Positions 17,411 to 28,494 of a DNA stretch of 64,000 nt are shown in pieces; within the stretch, counting starts at the first letter, position 1; every line of letters begins with the position of its first letter. Under the pieces are notes generated by a model. It saw only the letters and a list, made by a program, of their open reading frames with translations. It was not told where the DNA came from and searched no databases. This stretch comes from Pseudomonas typographi (GTDB lineage: Bacteria > Pseudomonadota > Gammaproteobacteria > Pseudomonadales > Pseudomonadaceae). The stretch covers positions 1 through 64,000 of the forward strand of contig NZ_JAAOCA010000019.1 of NCBI RefSeq assembly GCF_014694385.1. Direction: 5' to 3'. The translations under genes and the position numbers were made by a program.

Positions 17411-17464
17411 GAACGAAGCCAAGCGTGAATTCGCCGCCCAGGGTAGTCGCCCTGTGCGTTTGGA

Positions 17465-17492
17465 TCAATGACTTGTCAGTTTCGATCATTGA
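17465..17492. promoter_or_regulatory. Inverted repeat in nitrilase-like/fadH divergent promoter
   Basis: TCAATGA (17465-17471) and TCATTGA (17486-17492) form a perfect 7-bp inverted repeat with centres 21 bp apart, about two helical turns, in the 161-bp gap between divergent genes. It is a plausible dimer operator; the regulator is unknown, and it is not a clear PsrA-type GAAAC-N4-GTTTC site. Confidence 0.4.
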
Positions 17493-17514
17493 GGGCGTGC
17501 TGGGCGAGCTTTAA

Positions 17515-19608
<2,094 letters not shown>

Positions 19609-19645
19609 GCCGTTACACTGGCCACCTTTTGCGCAAGGGGGTGTT

Positions 19646-20503
19646 ATGCCCGCATTTACCCACGCCTTGCAGCCGTTGCCGGTGCCGCCTTTGCAACCGC
19701 TGCGGCTGCCGGGCCTGGCCCAGGCCGCCGTGCTGCGCCTCGACTTGGTCGACCCGCTGCTCACCGGCAACAAGCCGTACAAGTTGCACGGCTTTTTGCA
19801 GCGGGCCGCCAAGGCCGGCGCCGAAGGGCTGATCAGTTTAGGCGGGGCGCACTCCAACCATTTGCATGCCCTGGCCGCCGCCGGCGCCCGCTATGGTTTC
19901 CAGACGGTAGGCCTGTTGCGTGGCGAACCCAAGGACACGCCCACCGTGCAGGCCCTGCTGGGTTTCGGCATGGGTTTGCACTGGCTCGGCTATGGCGGTT
20001 ACCGGCAGCGCCATTCGCCTGGCTTCTGGGCGCCTTGGCGGGCGCGCTACCCGCGCCTTTACCCGGTCCCGGAAGGCGGTGGCGGCGAAGCGGGGCAGGA
20101 AGGTTGCCGGCTGCTGGTGGCCCAGGCGCTGGCGCAACTGCCAGCGGTGGGCTGGGACCGGTTCGACGCGTGGTGGCTCGCCGCTGGCACCGGCACCACG
20201 GCTGTGGGCATCGCGCGCTATGATTCGCGCCCGGTGTTCGCGGCCATGGCGGTGCCACCCGCGCACGGGGTGGAAGCCACCGTGGCCGGTAGCGCGGTGC
20301 ACCTGGTGCAGGCGGCGCGCGGCGGTTTCGGCCGTGTCGACCCGGCGCTGTTGGCGTTCGTCGAGCAATGCCCGTTGCCGGTGGAGCCGCTGTACACCGG
20401 CAAGGCCCTGCTGGCGTTGCTCGCACACCCGCTGCGCGAGCAACGGGTGCTGTTCGTGCACACCGGCGGTGTGCGGCCTTGCGCTGGCGGCCACAGGCCG
20501 TGA
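19646..20503 (+). CDS. PLP enzyme, ACC deaminase/D-cysteine desulfhydrase family
   Basis: A 285-residue fold-type II PLP enzyme. The PLP lysine is predicted at K46 in TGNKPYKLHGF, followed by SLGGAHSNHLHALAAAGA, the substrate/phosphate region, and a glycine-rich LAAGTGTTAVG. The family removes ammonia from D-cysteine or similar amino acids. The C-terminus is unusual: after FVHTGG the usual short LQG-type ending is replaced by VRPCAGGHRP, while another frame continues plausibly, so a late frameshift is possible. No true ACC deaminase context is seen. Confidence 0.83.
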   Translation: MPAFTHALQPLPVPPLQPLRLPGLAQAAVLRLDLVDPLLTGNKPYKLHGFLQRAAKAGAEGLISLGGAHSNHLHALAAAGARYGFQTVGLLRGEPKDTPTVQALLGFGMGLHWLGYGGYRQRHSPGFWAPWRARYPRLYPVPEGGGGEAGQEGCRLLVAQALAQLPAVGWDRFDAWWLAAGTGTTAVGIARYDSRPVFAAMAVPPAHGVEATVAGSAVHLVQAARGGFGRVDPALLAFVEQCPLPVEPLYTGKALLALLAHPLREQRVLFVHTGGVRPCAGGHRP

Positions 20504-20590
20504 ACAGAACCCGGTTAATGGTTTCTGATGCGCTAAGGCGTCGCTCGCGCCCGCACCCCGTTCAACCGCGTATGTAGGGCCCTATAAACT

Positions 20591-21127
20591 ATGGCTGACG
20601 CCCCGGAACCGACCAAACGGCTGTTCTTCGCCCTGGCGGCCAACCCGGCACTGCGTAAAAGCATTAGCCAATGGCGCGCCGGCTTGCGGCTGCGCAGTGG
20701 CAAACCGGTGCCGGCAGAGAACTTCCACATCACCCTGATGTTTCTGGGGGCTGTGCCCATCCGCGATATCGACGCTATTTGCCGCGCCGTGGATGCACTG
20801 CCCGGGCCGGGCGGGTCGTTGCTGCTGGCGCTCGACCGGCTAGACCTGTGGCCACGGGTGCAGGCCCTGGTGCTGGCCGCCGAGCAACCGCCCAAGCCGC
20901 TGTTGCGGTTGGTTTATAACCTGCAGCAGGCATTGTTGCCGCTGGGGTTTGCCGATGCCCACCGCGAGTACCGGCCGCACCTGACGCTGGCACGGGATGT
21001 TCGCGGGGCCTTGCCCGAAGCCTCGGTGGCCCCCGATTTTCTGTTACGCGCCCATGCGTTCGCGTTGTATGAGTCCGCCCGTGGTGGTTACCGGGTGATC
21101 CGCGCGTGGCCGTTGGCCCAGCCCTGA
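20591..21127 (+). CDS. thpR: RNA 2',3'-cyclic phosphodiesterase ThpR (LigT)
   Basis: A 178-residue 2H-phosphoesterase with both catalytic motifs: FHITLMFLG and, near residue 137, RPHLTLARD. It opens 2',3'-cyclic phosphates on RNA to 2'-phosphates. Length and the opening KRLFFALAANP are typical of ThpR/LigT. It is convergent with the small HTH gene. Confidence 0.93.
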   Translation: MADAPEPTKRLFFALAANPALRKSISQWRAGLRLRSGKPVPAENFHITLMFLGAVPIRDIDAICRAVDALPGPGGSLLLALDRLDLWPRVQALVLAAEQPPKPLLRLVYNLQQALLPLGFADAHREYRPHLTLARDVRGALPEASVAPDFLLRAHAFALYESARGGYRVIRAWPLAQP

Positions 21128-21154
21128 ACTCAACCCGAGTAAGCCGTGGCGCGC

Positions 21155-21394
21155 TCAGGGCACGTCGAGGCTGCGCCGCGGCCGGCCCGGTACGGGCTTG
21201 GCCAGCAGGGCCTGGGGGCCGCCGCGGCGGTAATCGGCGAGCCAACGAAACACGGTACGGCGGTTCAGGCCCATGGCAGCGGCCACCTGGGCCACGCTGC
21301 AGCCCTGTTCCACGGCGGCCACTGCCCGTTGGCGCAGGGCCTGCAGCACACGGTGGTCCAGGCTACGGGCGTCGAGCGACGGCGGTACGGTCAT
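21155..21394 (-). CDS. Stand-alone homeodomain-like HTH protein (IS630-type)
   Basis: A 79-residue protein with an N-terminal SLDARSLDHRVLQALR segment and a helix-turn-helix (SVAQVAAAMGLNRRTVFRWL), then a basic RPRRSL tail. It resembles the N-terminal DNA-binding part of IS630-family transposases but has no catalytic DDE domain, and no transposase remnant follows. GAGGTG precedes the ATG and the gene overlaps the 3' end of the MFS gene by 32 bp, so it is positioned to be translated as the last gene of the ABC/MFS operon. It may be a transposase remnant or a domesticated regulator. Confidence 0.65.
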   Translation of the reverse strand: MTVPPSLDARSLDHRVLQALRQRAVAAVEQGCSVAQVAAAMGLNRRTVFRWLADYRRGGPQALLAKPVPGRPRRSLDVP

Positions 21395-22586
21395 GATCGT
21401 TCACCTCATGGGAAAGGGCAGGGCGCAACACGAAACGCACACCCAGGCCTTGCAACAGCGCCAGGGCGGCGAACAGGGCCGCGATCACCCAGTTGGCGAC
21501 CAGCGGCAACTGGCCGGTCACCTCGGTACTCACGCCGGCGCAGAGCATCATTGCGCAGCCCAGCAGGCTCGCCGTGGCGCCGGCGCGGTCCGGGTACAAG
21601 CGCATGTTGATGGCCACCACGTTGGCGAACAGCAAGCCCTGGCCGAAGTTGACCAGCAATACCCCGGCCAGCAGTGTCGGCACGTGCAGGCTCCGGGGTA
21701 ACGCCAGCATGGCCAGGGTGCCAGCGGCGGTGCAGGCCAGCCCCGTGCCGATCAGCCGTGGCGCGCCGGCTCGGGCCAGCAGCACGCGGTTGAGCAGGGT
21801 GCCGGCCAGGTAGGCGCTGCCGGCGGCCAGCGCAGTGATGCCGAAGAACGCCGCGCCGCGGCCCAAGGCGTGCTCGATCACAAAGGGCCCGATCACGTTC
21901 CACACCAGGAACAGCGACAGGCTGGTGCCCAGCACCAAGGTCGCGGACAGAAACCGTGCGTTGCCCAGGATCAACCGATAACCGCGCAGGGAATCGCCCA
22001 GCGACTTGCGCTGCGCGGGTGCGAGCGATTCGCGCAAGCCCAGGCTGAGCAGCAACAGCGTAGCGCCGTAGGCGGCGTAAAGGGCGAAGTTCCAGCGCCA
22101 GCCCAGGGCCTGGTCGACCAGCCCGCCGATAAACGGCGCCAGCACCGGCCCCAAGCCCCAGGCCAGGCTCAAGTACACCACCGCGCTGGCGAAGCGTTCA
22201 CCCTGAACGGTGTCTACCAGCAGCGCGCGGGCGCACACTTGGCAGGCGCCCACGGCAAAGCCTTGCAGCATGCGCCCGGCGAGGAACAACGCCAGCCCAT
22301 GGGCCAGCATGGCCAGCAGGCTGCCCAGCACGAACACCAGCAAACCCGGTAGCAGCGCCACCCGCCGGCCCTTACCGTCGGCCAGCAGGCCGAAAAACAG
22401 CTGCCCGGCGGCGTAAGCCAGCAGCGTCAGGGTGATGCTGCCTTGTAACTGCGCGGTGCTGGCGCCGAACTCACGGGCAATGGCTGGCATGCTCGGGGCG
22501 AACAGGTCGATGGCGATGCCGCTGACACTGTTGAGCAGCGGCGCCATTACGACCACGTAGGTGACATACCCTGCCGTGGCCTTCAT
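21363..22586 (-). CDS. MFS transporter (Bcr/CflA-like)
   Basis: A 407-residue 12-helix major facilitator with DLFAPSMPAIAREFGAS at the first loop and FFGLLADGKGRRVALL (motif A), the pattern of Bcr/CflA drug-efflux carriers. Its ATG overlaps the stop of the upstream ABC ATPase gene (ATGA), so it belongs to the same operon. It may export a toxic intermediate or excess product of the imported compound; this is inference from context. Confidence 0.88.
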   Translation of the reverse strand: MKATAGYVTYVVVMAPLLNSVSGIAIDLFAPSMPAIAREFGASTAQLQGSITLTLLAYAAGQLFFGLLADGKGRRVALLPGLLVFVLGSLLAMLAHGLALFLAGRMLQGFAVGACQVCARALLVDTVQGERFASAVVYLSLAWGLGPVLAPFIGGLVDQALGWRWNFALYAAYGATLLLLSLGLRESLAPAQRKSLGDSLRGYRLILGNARFLSATLVLGTSLSLFLVWNVIGPFVIEHALGRGAAFFGITALAAGSAYLAGTLLNRVLLARAGAPRLIGTGLACTAAGTLAMLALPRSLHVPTLLAGVLLVNFGQGLLFANVVAINMRLYPDRAGATASLLGCAMMLCAGVSTEVTGQLPLVANWVIAALFAALALLQGLGVRFVLRPALSHEVNDHDRTAVARRP

Positions 22587-23302
22587 GCCGCGCGCCCGCC
22601 CAAGTACAGCTCGCGCATGCGCGGGTCGCGCAGCAGCGCCTGGGCATTGCCGCTCATCGCCACTTGGCCCTGGGCCAGCACATAGGCGCGGTCGCTGATG
22701 CGCAGTGCTTCCACAGCGTTCTGCTCAACCATCAGGATCGCCACGGTTTCCTGGCGGCGGGTGTGTTCGATGGCCGCGAACACCTCCTGGAGCATTTTCG
22801 GCGACAGCCCCGCCGACGGTTCGTCTAGCAATAGGGTACGTGGGTTGGGCATCAGAGCGCGGGCCAGGGCGAGGAGCTGCCGCTCGCCGCCGGAGAGCGC
22901 CGCAGCGCTCAAGTGGCGTTTTTGCCCCAGCACCGGGTACAGGGCGCACAGTGTATCCAAGCGTTCGGCGCGCTGGCGCGGCGGCAGGAACTGGCCGCCG
23001 ACCAGCAGGTTCTCACGCACGCTCAGGGCGGTGAACACGTTGTCGGTTTGCGGCACGAAGCCCAGCGCGCCGCTGCGCACCTTGGTATGCATCGGCTGTT
23101 GGCTGACGTCATCGCCTTCGAGCAGGATGCGCCCTTGGCGGGGGAAGAAGTACCCGCCGATGCATTTGAGCAAGGTCGACTTGCCGCAGCCGTTGGGCCC
23201 GAGCAGGGTGACGATTTCGCCGCGGCCCACCTCCAGCGACACACCCTGCAGGATATCGACGCCGCGCACATAGCCGGCGGTGAGGTCTTCGACGCGGATC
23301 AT
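22583..23302 (-). CDS. Branched-chain amino acid-type ABC ATPase (LivF-like)
   Basis: A 239-residue ATPase with Walker A GPNGCGKST, Q-loop, signature LSGGERQLLALARAL, and Walker B LLLDEPSAGLSP. Start MIRVEDLTAGY at 23302 overlaps the upstream ATPase stop by ATGA. It powers the HAAT-type importer encoded with 23299-26991. Confidence 0.93.
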   Translation of the reverse strand: MIRVEDLTAGYVRGVDILQGVSLEVGRGEIVTLLGPNGCGKSTLLKCIGGYFFPRQGRILLEGDDVSQQPMHTKVRSGALGFVPQTDNVFTALSVRENLLVGGQFLPPRQRAERLDTLCALYPVLGQKRHLSAAALSGGERQLLALARALMPNPRTLLLDEPSAGLSPKMLQEVFAAIEHTRRQETVAILMVEQNAVEALRISDRAYVLAQGQVAMSGNAQALLRDPRMRELYLGGRAA

Positions 23303-24081
23303 ACGGCAGCCTCCAATACCACAGGGTGCTCGCTGCCCAGGTAGGCTTGCAGCACCTGTGGGTGTTGCGACAGTTGCGCCGGGGTGCATTGTGCGACGAC
23401 ACGCCCACGGTCGAGCACGATGCAGCGCTGGCACAGCTCGCCGATAAAGTGCATGTCGTGCTCCACGATCAGCAGGGCGATGCCGCGCGCCGCCAGCCCC
23501 TGGAGCATGGCGACCATGTCGCGGCGCAGGTTCGGGTGCACCCCAGCGGTGGGTTCATCGAGCATCAACAGGCGCGGGTTGCCCATCAGCGCGCAGCCCA
23601 CGCTGAGGAGTTTTTTCTGCCCGCCAGAAAGCGCCGCGGCCGGCGTGTCGCGCACGCCGGTGAGCAGCAGTTCGCCCAACCATTGCGTGGCCAGTGCGCG
23701 GCTGGCAGCCTCCTGGGCCCGTTGTTCGGCACCGCCGCACAGGCTGGCCCAAAAGCCGTGGCGGCGGTTGTCGGCGGCCAGCAGCACTTCGAACACGGTC
23801 ATTTTTTCCGGCATGGCGGGCAATTGAAAGGTGCGTGCCAGGCCCAGCCCATGGATACGGTGGGGCGCCAGCCGTTGCAACGGCGCGCCGCCCAGTTCGA
23901 TGCGCCCGGCATCGACCGGGGTGAACCCAGAGATGGCATTGAGCAAGGTGCTCTTGCCCGAGCCGTTGGGGCCGATCACCCCAACGATTTCGCCCGGGCC
24001 GATGGCGAAGTCGACCCCTTGCAGCACCGCGTTGCCGGCGAACGCCTTGGTCACGCCGGTGACCGTCAGTAATGTGCTCAT
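23299..24081 (-). CDS. Branched-chain amino acid-type ABC ATPase (LivG-like)
   Basis: A 260-residue ATPase with Walker A GPNGSGKST, a LivG-type longer helical region, signature ALSGGQKKLLSVGCAL, Walker B LLMLDEPTAGVHP, and the H-loop IVEHDMHFI. The start overlaps the permease gene stop by 4 bp. It pairs with the LivF-like protein as the ATPase heterodimer. Confidence 0.93.
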   Translation of the reverse strand: MSTLLTVTGVTKAFAGNAVLQGVDFAIGPGEIVGVIGPNGSGKSTLLNAISGFTPVDAGRIELGGAPLQRLAPHRIHGLGLARTFQLPAMPEKMTVFEVLLAADNRRHGFWASLCGGAEQRAQEAASRALATQWLGELLLTGVRDTPAAALSGGQKKLLSVGCALMGNPRLLMLDEPTAGVHPNLRRDMVAMLQGLAARGIALLIVEHDMHFIGELCQRCIVLDRGRVVAQCTPAQLSQHPQVLQAYLGSEHPVVLEAAV

Positions 24082-24965
24082 GGCAAGGTCCTCAAGCGTT
24101 CAGGCAACAGGCCGGCGCTGCGCCAGAGCAGGCACAACAGCAAAATGGCGCCGATCAAACCCAAGCGCAACGCGCCCACCGTTTCGCTGCCCAGCCCCAA
24201 CAGGTCACGTGCCAGTGGCACAAAGGAATACACACCCTGGACCAGCACCGTGCCCAGCAGCACACCGGCCACACGCCCGGCCCCGCCGATCATCAGCATG
24301 CTCCAGACCAAGAACGTCTGTGCCGCCAGCAGGTAGTCGGGGCTGACGAAATGCGTGTAGCCCGCCAGCAGGCTACCGGCCAGCGCGGCGACGGCGGCGC
24401 TGGCCAGGGTGGCGCTGCGCTTGAGCCGGCCCAGGTCGTAACCCAGGCAACTGGCCAATGCCGGCTGCTCGCGCAACAGGCGCAGTGCGCGGCCAAAGCG
24501 CGATGCGGCCAAGCGCGCGCTCAGCCACGCCGCCAGCGCCACTGCGAACAGCCCGAGCACGGCGAACGCCAGCGGCTGGGCTGTTTCCGGCAAGGCATCC
24601 AGCGGCCCGGGCAGGGCGCTGATGCCTTGGGCGCCGCCGGCCATGCCGCTTTGGTTGAGCACCACGATACGCACGATTTCCGCCACCGCCAGGGTGGCGA
24701 TGCCCCAGTAATCGCTGGCCAGGTTGCGCCCCAGGCGCGCTACCGCAACGCCCAGCAGCATGGCGCAGGCGACACCGGCCAGCATCGACAGCGGCAGCGG
24801 CCAGCCGGCCAAGCGGCCAATGCCCACGGCGTAGGCGCCCACGCCGACGAAGGCGATATGGCCGAAGTTGAGCAAGCCCGCGTAGCCGGCCTGCAGGTTG
24901 AGCGCCAGCGCCATCAGCCCATACAGGCAAGCCAGGGTTAACACATGCAGGCAGAAGTCAAACAC
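24078..24965 (-). CDS. HAAT ABC transporter permease (LivM-like)
   Basis: A 295-residue inner-membrane permease with about 8-9 helices and the LivM motif AGYAGLLNFGHIAFVGVGAY near residue 27, plus LSARLAASRFGRALRLLRE in the coupling-helix region. It overlaps the LivH-like gene by 8 bp. Confidence 0.92.
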   Translation of the reverse strand: MFDFCLHVLTLACLYGLMALALNLQAGYAGLLNFGHIAFVGVGAYAVGIGRLAGWPLPLSMLAGVACAMLLGVAVARLGRNLASDYWGIATLAVAEIVRIVVLNQSGMAGGAQGISALPGPLDALPETAQPLAFAVLGLFAVALAAWLSARLAASRFGRALRLLREQPALASCLGYDLGRLKRSATLASAAVAALAGSLLAGYTHFVSPDYLLAAQTFLVWSMLMIGGAGRVAGVLLGTVLVQGVYSFVPLARDLLGLGSETVGALRLGLIGAILLLCLLWRSAGLLPERLRTLP

Positions 24966-25851
24966 GGCGCACCTCCCGGTCGAACAGGCCGTAGGGCCTT
25001 AGCAGCAAGGCCAGCAGCAGGATCACGAACGATGCCGCGCCGATATAGCCGGCCGGCACGAAAGCCATCGGTTGGCCGTACAGCCAGCCGATGTTGAGGT
25101 TGGTCACCAGGGTTTCGGCCAGGGCGATCAGCAAACCGCCAAACACCGCCCCCAGCGGGTTACCCAAACCGCCGAGGATCGCCGCGGCAAAAATCGGCAG
25201 CAGCAGGTCGTTGCCCAGGTTCACGTAGGCCCCGGTGTTCAGCGCCAGCAGCGCACCGCCCAAGCCCGCCAGGGCGGCGCCGAGAAAGTGCACCGCATGG
25301 ATGATGCGCTCGGCGTCCAGCCCCGCCGCCGCGGCCAGCGGCGGGTTGCATGCCAGTGCGCGCATGGCCCGGCCCTGGCGGGTGCCGAGCAGCAGCCAGG
25401 TGCACGCCAGCAGCACCGCCAGGGTCACGCCCATGGCCAGTGCTTGGTTCGGCGCTACGAACAATGGCCCCAGCACCCAAGGTGCACTGAGCGGCAAGCG
25501 ATAGGCCAAGGGGCTGGCGCCGTGCCCGGCCAGGGCGGCGGCCACCAGGATCATCGCCAGCGCCAGCGAGCCGATCATGGCGATGGCCGGGCCTTGCCGG
25601 CGCAGGCGGCTGAACACCCACAGGTTGCACAGCACCGCCAGGCTTCCGGCCAGCAGGCTGGCCATGCCCAGCGCCAGCGCCAGCGGCGTGCCGGCCCGTT
25701 GCAGCACCACGCTGGCGAAGGCGCCGAGCATGGCGTATTGCACATGGGCGATGTTGGGGAACTTGGCCAACCCATAGACCAGGCTCAAGCCCAGCGCGAT
25801 CAGCGCCAGGTCGCTGCTACGGCTGAGGGTGTCGAACAGAAACTGCAACAT
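24958..25851 (-). CDS. HAAT ABC transporter permease (LivH-like)
   Basis: A 297-residue permease with the LivH start (ALIALGLSLVYGLAKFPNIAHVQYAMLGAF pattern) and the conserved GLGNPLGAVFGGLLIALAET near residue 220. It forms the transmembrane channel with the LivM-like protein. A 51-bp spacer with a GC-rich hairpin separates it from the binding-protein gene. Confidence 0.92.
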   Translation of the reverse strand: MLQFLFDTLSRSSDLALIALGLSLVYGLAKFPNIAHVQYAMLGAFASVVLQRAGTPLALALGMASLLAGSLAVLCNLWVFSRLRRQGPAIAMIGSLALAMILVAAALAGHGASPLAYRLPLSAPWVLGPLFVAPNQALAMGVTLAVLLACTWLLLGTRQGRAMRALACNPPLAAAAGLDAERIIHAVHFLGAALAGLGGALLALNTGAYVNLGNDLLLPIFAAAILGGLGNPLGAVFGGLLIALAETLVTNLNIGWLYGQPMAFVPAGYIGAASFVILLLALLLRPYGLFDREVRRV

Positions 25852-25874
25852 GGTGGCTAAGCCTCGTGCGAAAC

Positions 25875-25896
25875 GCCCCGCCCAAGGGCGCGGGGC
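25875..25896 (-). promoter_or_regulatory. Intercistronic hairpin between binding-protein and permease genes
   Basis: GCCCCGC (25875-25881) pairs with GCGGGGC (25890-25896), with an alternative inner stem CGCCC/GGGCG at 25879-25890. A hairpin here would protect the upstream binding-protein mRNA or reduce read-through, giving excess binding protein over permease, as in many ABC operons. Confidence 0.45.
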
Positions 25897-25902
25897 AAGG
25901 TG

Positions 25903-26991
25903 TCAACGTGCATGCAAGCTGCCGCCTTCGTAGGCGAGCTTGTCGTAGGGCTGCTCGGTGCGCTGGCGGTCGGCGTCCAGCGCCAGCTTGCCGGTTGCCC
26001 CGGCGAAGCTGGCGCCGAGTTGGTCCAAGGCCGCGATGACCTTCGCCGGGTCGGCGCTTTTGGCCTGGGCGATGGCGGCTGCGGCGAGCATCACCCCGTC
26101 GTAGGCGTAGCTGCTGTAGGACGACTTCATCGCAAAGCCGTAGCGCTTCTGGTACTCGGCGGCGAAGGCTTGGCCAGCGCTGCCCAAGCTGGCCACTTCC
26201 ATGCCGATCTGGCCGTTGGCGATCTGCGCCGGCGTGTCGGCGGTGCACATGCTCAGGTAGATGCCGTACCAGGGCGTTTTGCTGATGCCCAGCTCGAAGG
26301 ATTCACGGTTGATCACCGCGGCTTCCTGGCCGTAGGCGCTGTACACATACACATCCGGCTGGCTGCGCTGCATTTGTTGCAGTTCGCGGCGGTAGCTCGA
26401 CTGCCCGGGTGTGTACAGCACCTCGGCGACCACGCTGCCACCGCCGGCCTGCAGGTATTTCTTGAACTGCCCGTCGATGCCCTGGCCATAGGCACCGTTG
26501 GGCGCGATGAAGGCCACTTTGCGGTAGCCCAGGCCGAGTATGTCTTTGGCGGCGAACTGTGCCGACAGGTCATCCAGCCCGATCAGGCTGAACGATGACG
26601 CGCCGATCTGGCGGATCGCCGGGCTGGAGCTGCCGATGTTCAGGTGCACCATGCCCTGCTTGACCAGGTACTGGCCCAAGGGGATGGACACGCTGGAGGA
26701 ATACTCCCCCAGTACCACCGGCACCTTGTCGATGCTGTGCAGCTTGGTCGCGGCGTCCAGCGCGCCGGTGGCGCCGTCGGCGGAGTCTTCGATCTTCACC
26801 GCCAACGGCGCGCCGAGCAGGCCGCCCTTGGCGTTGATGTCGGCCACCGCCATGTCGATGCCACGGCGCTGATCTTCGCCGATGCTGGCGCTGGAGCCGG
26901 ACAGCGGCAAGACGGCGCCCAGGGTCACGGCGTGGGCGGTGTTGGCCATTGCCAGGGCGATGGCCAGGGTGATGCCAAAGCGGATGCGCAT
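25903..26991 (-). CDS. ABC transporter periplasmic amino-acid-type binding protein
   Basis: A 362-residue type I periplasmic binding protein (LivJ/K family). ATG at 26991 follows TTGGAGC and gives a signal peptide cut near MANTAHA. The mature start VTLGAVLPLSGSSASIGEDQ, NAKGGLLG and APNGAYGQG are typical of the Peripla_BP_6 family. Substrate is unknown; neighbours (racemase-like, D-amino-acid dehydrogenase, RidA) point to an amino acid. Confidence 0.92.
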   Translation of the reverse strand: MRIRFGITLAIALAMANTAHAVTLGAVLPLSGSSASIGEDQRRGIDMAVADINAKGGLLGAPLAVKIEDSADGATGALDAATKLHSIDKVPVVLGEYSSSVSIPLGQYLVKQGMVHLNIGSSSPAIRQIGASSFSLIGLDDLSAQFAAKDILGLGYRKVAFIAPNGAYGQGIDGQFKKYLQAGGGSVVAEVLYTPGQSSYRRELQQMQRSQPDVYVYSAYGQEAAVINRESFELGISKTPWYGIYLSMCTADTPAQIANGQIGMEVASLGSAGQAFAAEYQKRYGFAMKSSYSSYAYDGVMLAAAAIAQAKSADPAKVIAALDQLGASFAGATGKLALDADRQRTEQPYDKLAYEGGSLHAR

Positions 26992-27019
26992 GATGTGAAG
27001 CTCCAAAGGTCGATGGGGG

Positions 27020-27721
27020 TCACTGCGTGGCATACAGGCGAAGCACGCCTGCTTGAATGAACGAAACGATGTCTTCCATGCGTTGTGAGATGTGCTCCTC
27101 GATCAGCGCCGCGCAGGCCGGCGCATCGCGTTGGGCCAGGGCATCGAGGATCGCCAGGTGGTCGTCGTACAGCGCCTCGCGCCGTTCTTCGAGGTCGATC
27201 CAGCGGAAGAACCGAATGCGCGCGTTGATCGCATCCAGGGCGTTGGCCATTTCCTGATTACCCGACAGTTGCGCCAGGCGCACATGGAAGTGTTCGTCTT
27301 CGCGTACCAGCTCCAGTGTGCTCAGGTGCTGGGCGTTGGCCATCACCGCGGTCCACGCGCCGCGCAGTTCGGCGATGGCCTGATCGCTGGCGCGCCCCAG
27401 CGCCAGCGCCAGGGCCGACCGCTCCAACGCCGCGCGCAGTTCGTAGAGGTCGAACACTTCCTGGCGTTGCAGCTTGCGCCCATAGAAGCCGCGGTTGGGC
27501 ACCATGGTCAGCATGTTTTCCGCCACCAGCCGGTGCAGCGCCTCGCGCAGCGGCGTGCGGCTAACCCCTAGGGCGTTGGCCAGCTCACTTTCGTTGACCC
27601 GCTCTTCGGGGCGGATCTGAAACAAAATGACCATTTCTTTCAGGCGCCGGTACACATCGTTCACGGTCTGCCCGGCACGCTTGGTGACCACCGCGCCATG
27701 AGGCTTATCGATAGGGCTCAT
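27020..27721 (-). CDS. GntR-family (FCD) transcriptional regulator
   Basis: A 233-residue FadR-subfamily regulator with winged HTH (RVNESELANALGVSRTPLREALHRL) and an all-helical FCD ligand domain with metal-type residues (EDEHFHVRLAQLSGN, DDHLAILDAL). It lies inside the operon, overlapping the racemase-like gene by 4 bp, so it probably autoregulates. A palindrome at 30135-30150 upstream of ridA is the best candidate operator. Confidence 0.92.
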   Translation of the reverse strand: MSPIDKPHGAVVTKRAGQTVNDVYRRLKEMVILFQIRPEERVNESELANALGVSRTPLREALHRLVAENMLTMVPNRGFYGRKLQRQEVFDLYELRAALERSALALALGRASDQAIAELRGAWTAVMANAQHLSTLELVREDEHFHVRLAQLSGNQEMANALDAINARIRFFRWIDLEERREALYDDHLAILDALAQRDAPACAALIEEHISQRMEDIVSFIQAGVLRLYATQ

Positions 27722-28494
27722 TGGGCGAACAGGCTCCCCAATTGTGGTTGGGCGTCGTGCACGCCGGCCAGGCGCAAGGCATGCCAGGCCATGGCGTAGT
27801 TACTGGAAATCACCGGCTTGCCCAGTTCACGTTCCAACGTTGGGATCAAACTGGCCATGCGCAGGCTGGTGCACGACACGAACACCGCGTCTACCTCGGC
27901 GTGGTTGCCCAGCGCCAGGGCGGCGCGGCGCAGCGAGCCGTGGTCGATGCGCGCCACTTCGTTGTCGTCGGCGTGGTTGAAGCTGCCGATACGGGTAACC
28001 TGGATGCCGGCACCCTCGATGTGCTCGGCGAACAGTTGGTTGATGCTGGCCACATAGGGCGTGAGCAAGGCGATGCGGCGCGCACCCAGTGCCTTCAAGG
28101 CGGCCATGGCGCCGGTCAGCGGAGTGGTGCAGGCCACCCCCGGGCGGGCCTCGCGGATGCGTGCGAACACGTTGCCCTCACCGATCACCAGGGTGCCGGA
28201 GGTGCAGCCGAAGGCCACCACCTGCAGGTCGATGCCTGGCAGGATCAGCTCCACCGCGGGGCGGATGTCTTGCTCCATGGCGGCCAGGGTGGCCGGGGCG
28301 ATCTCGGCGGCGTTGTACAGCCGGCTTTCGTAGAAGGCCACACCCGGTTGGGTCAGCAAATGCCGCCATTCGTATTCCAGGGTATGGTCGGTGGCCAATA
28401 CCACCAAGCCGATGCGGGCCCGGGCGGCGAGGCCGGCGTCCATGGAGAACCCGAAATGGTCGTAGGGTGTTGCCGTTGCCGATACGCTATTCAT
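27718..28494 (-). CDS. Asp/Glu racemase / maleate isomerase superfamily enzyme
   Basis: A 258-residue enzyme of the Asp/Glu/hydantoin racemase superfamily. The two catalytic Cys are visible in AFGCTSGT (N-terminal half) and VSCTSLR (C-terminal half). The first suits maleate isomerase or arylmalonate decarboxylase-like members as well as racemases. Beside a D-amino-acid dehydrogenase and RidA, amino-acid racemisation is the simplest reading, but maleate isomerase-type chemistry cannot be excluded. Confidence 0.85.
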   Translation of the reverse strand: MNSVSATATPYDHFGFSMDAGLAARARIGLVVLATDHTLEYEWRHLLTQPGVAFYESRLYNAAEIAPATLAAMEQDIRPAVELILPGIDLQVVAFGCTSGTLVIGEGNVFARIREARPGVACTTPLTGAMAALKALGARRIALLTPYVASINQLFAEHIEGAGIQVTRIGSFNHADDNEVARIDHGSLRRAALALGNHAEVDAVFVSCTSLRMASLIPTLERELGKPVISSNYAMAWHALRLAGVHDAQPQLGSLFAQ

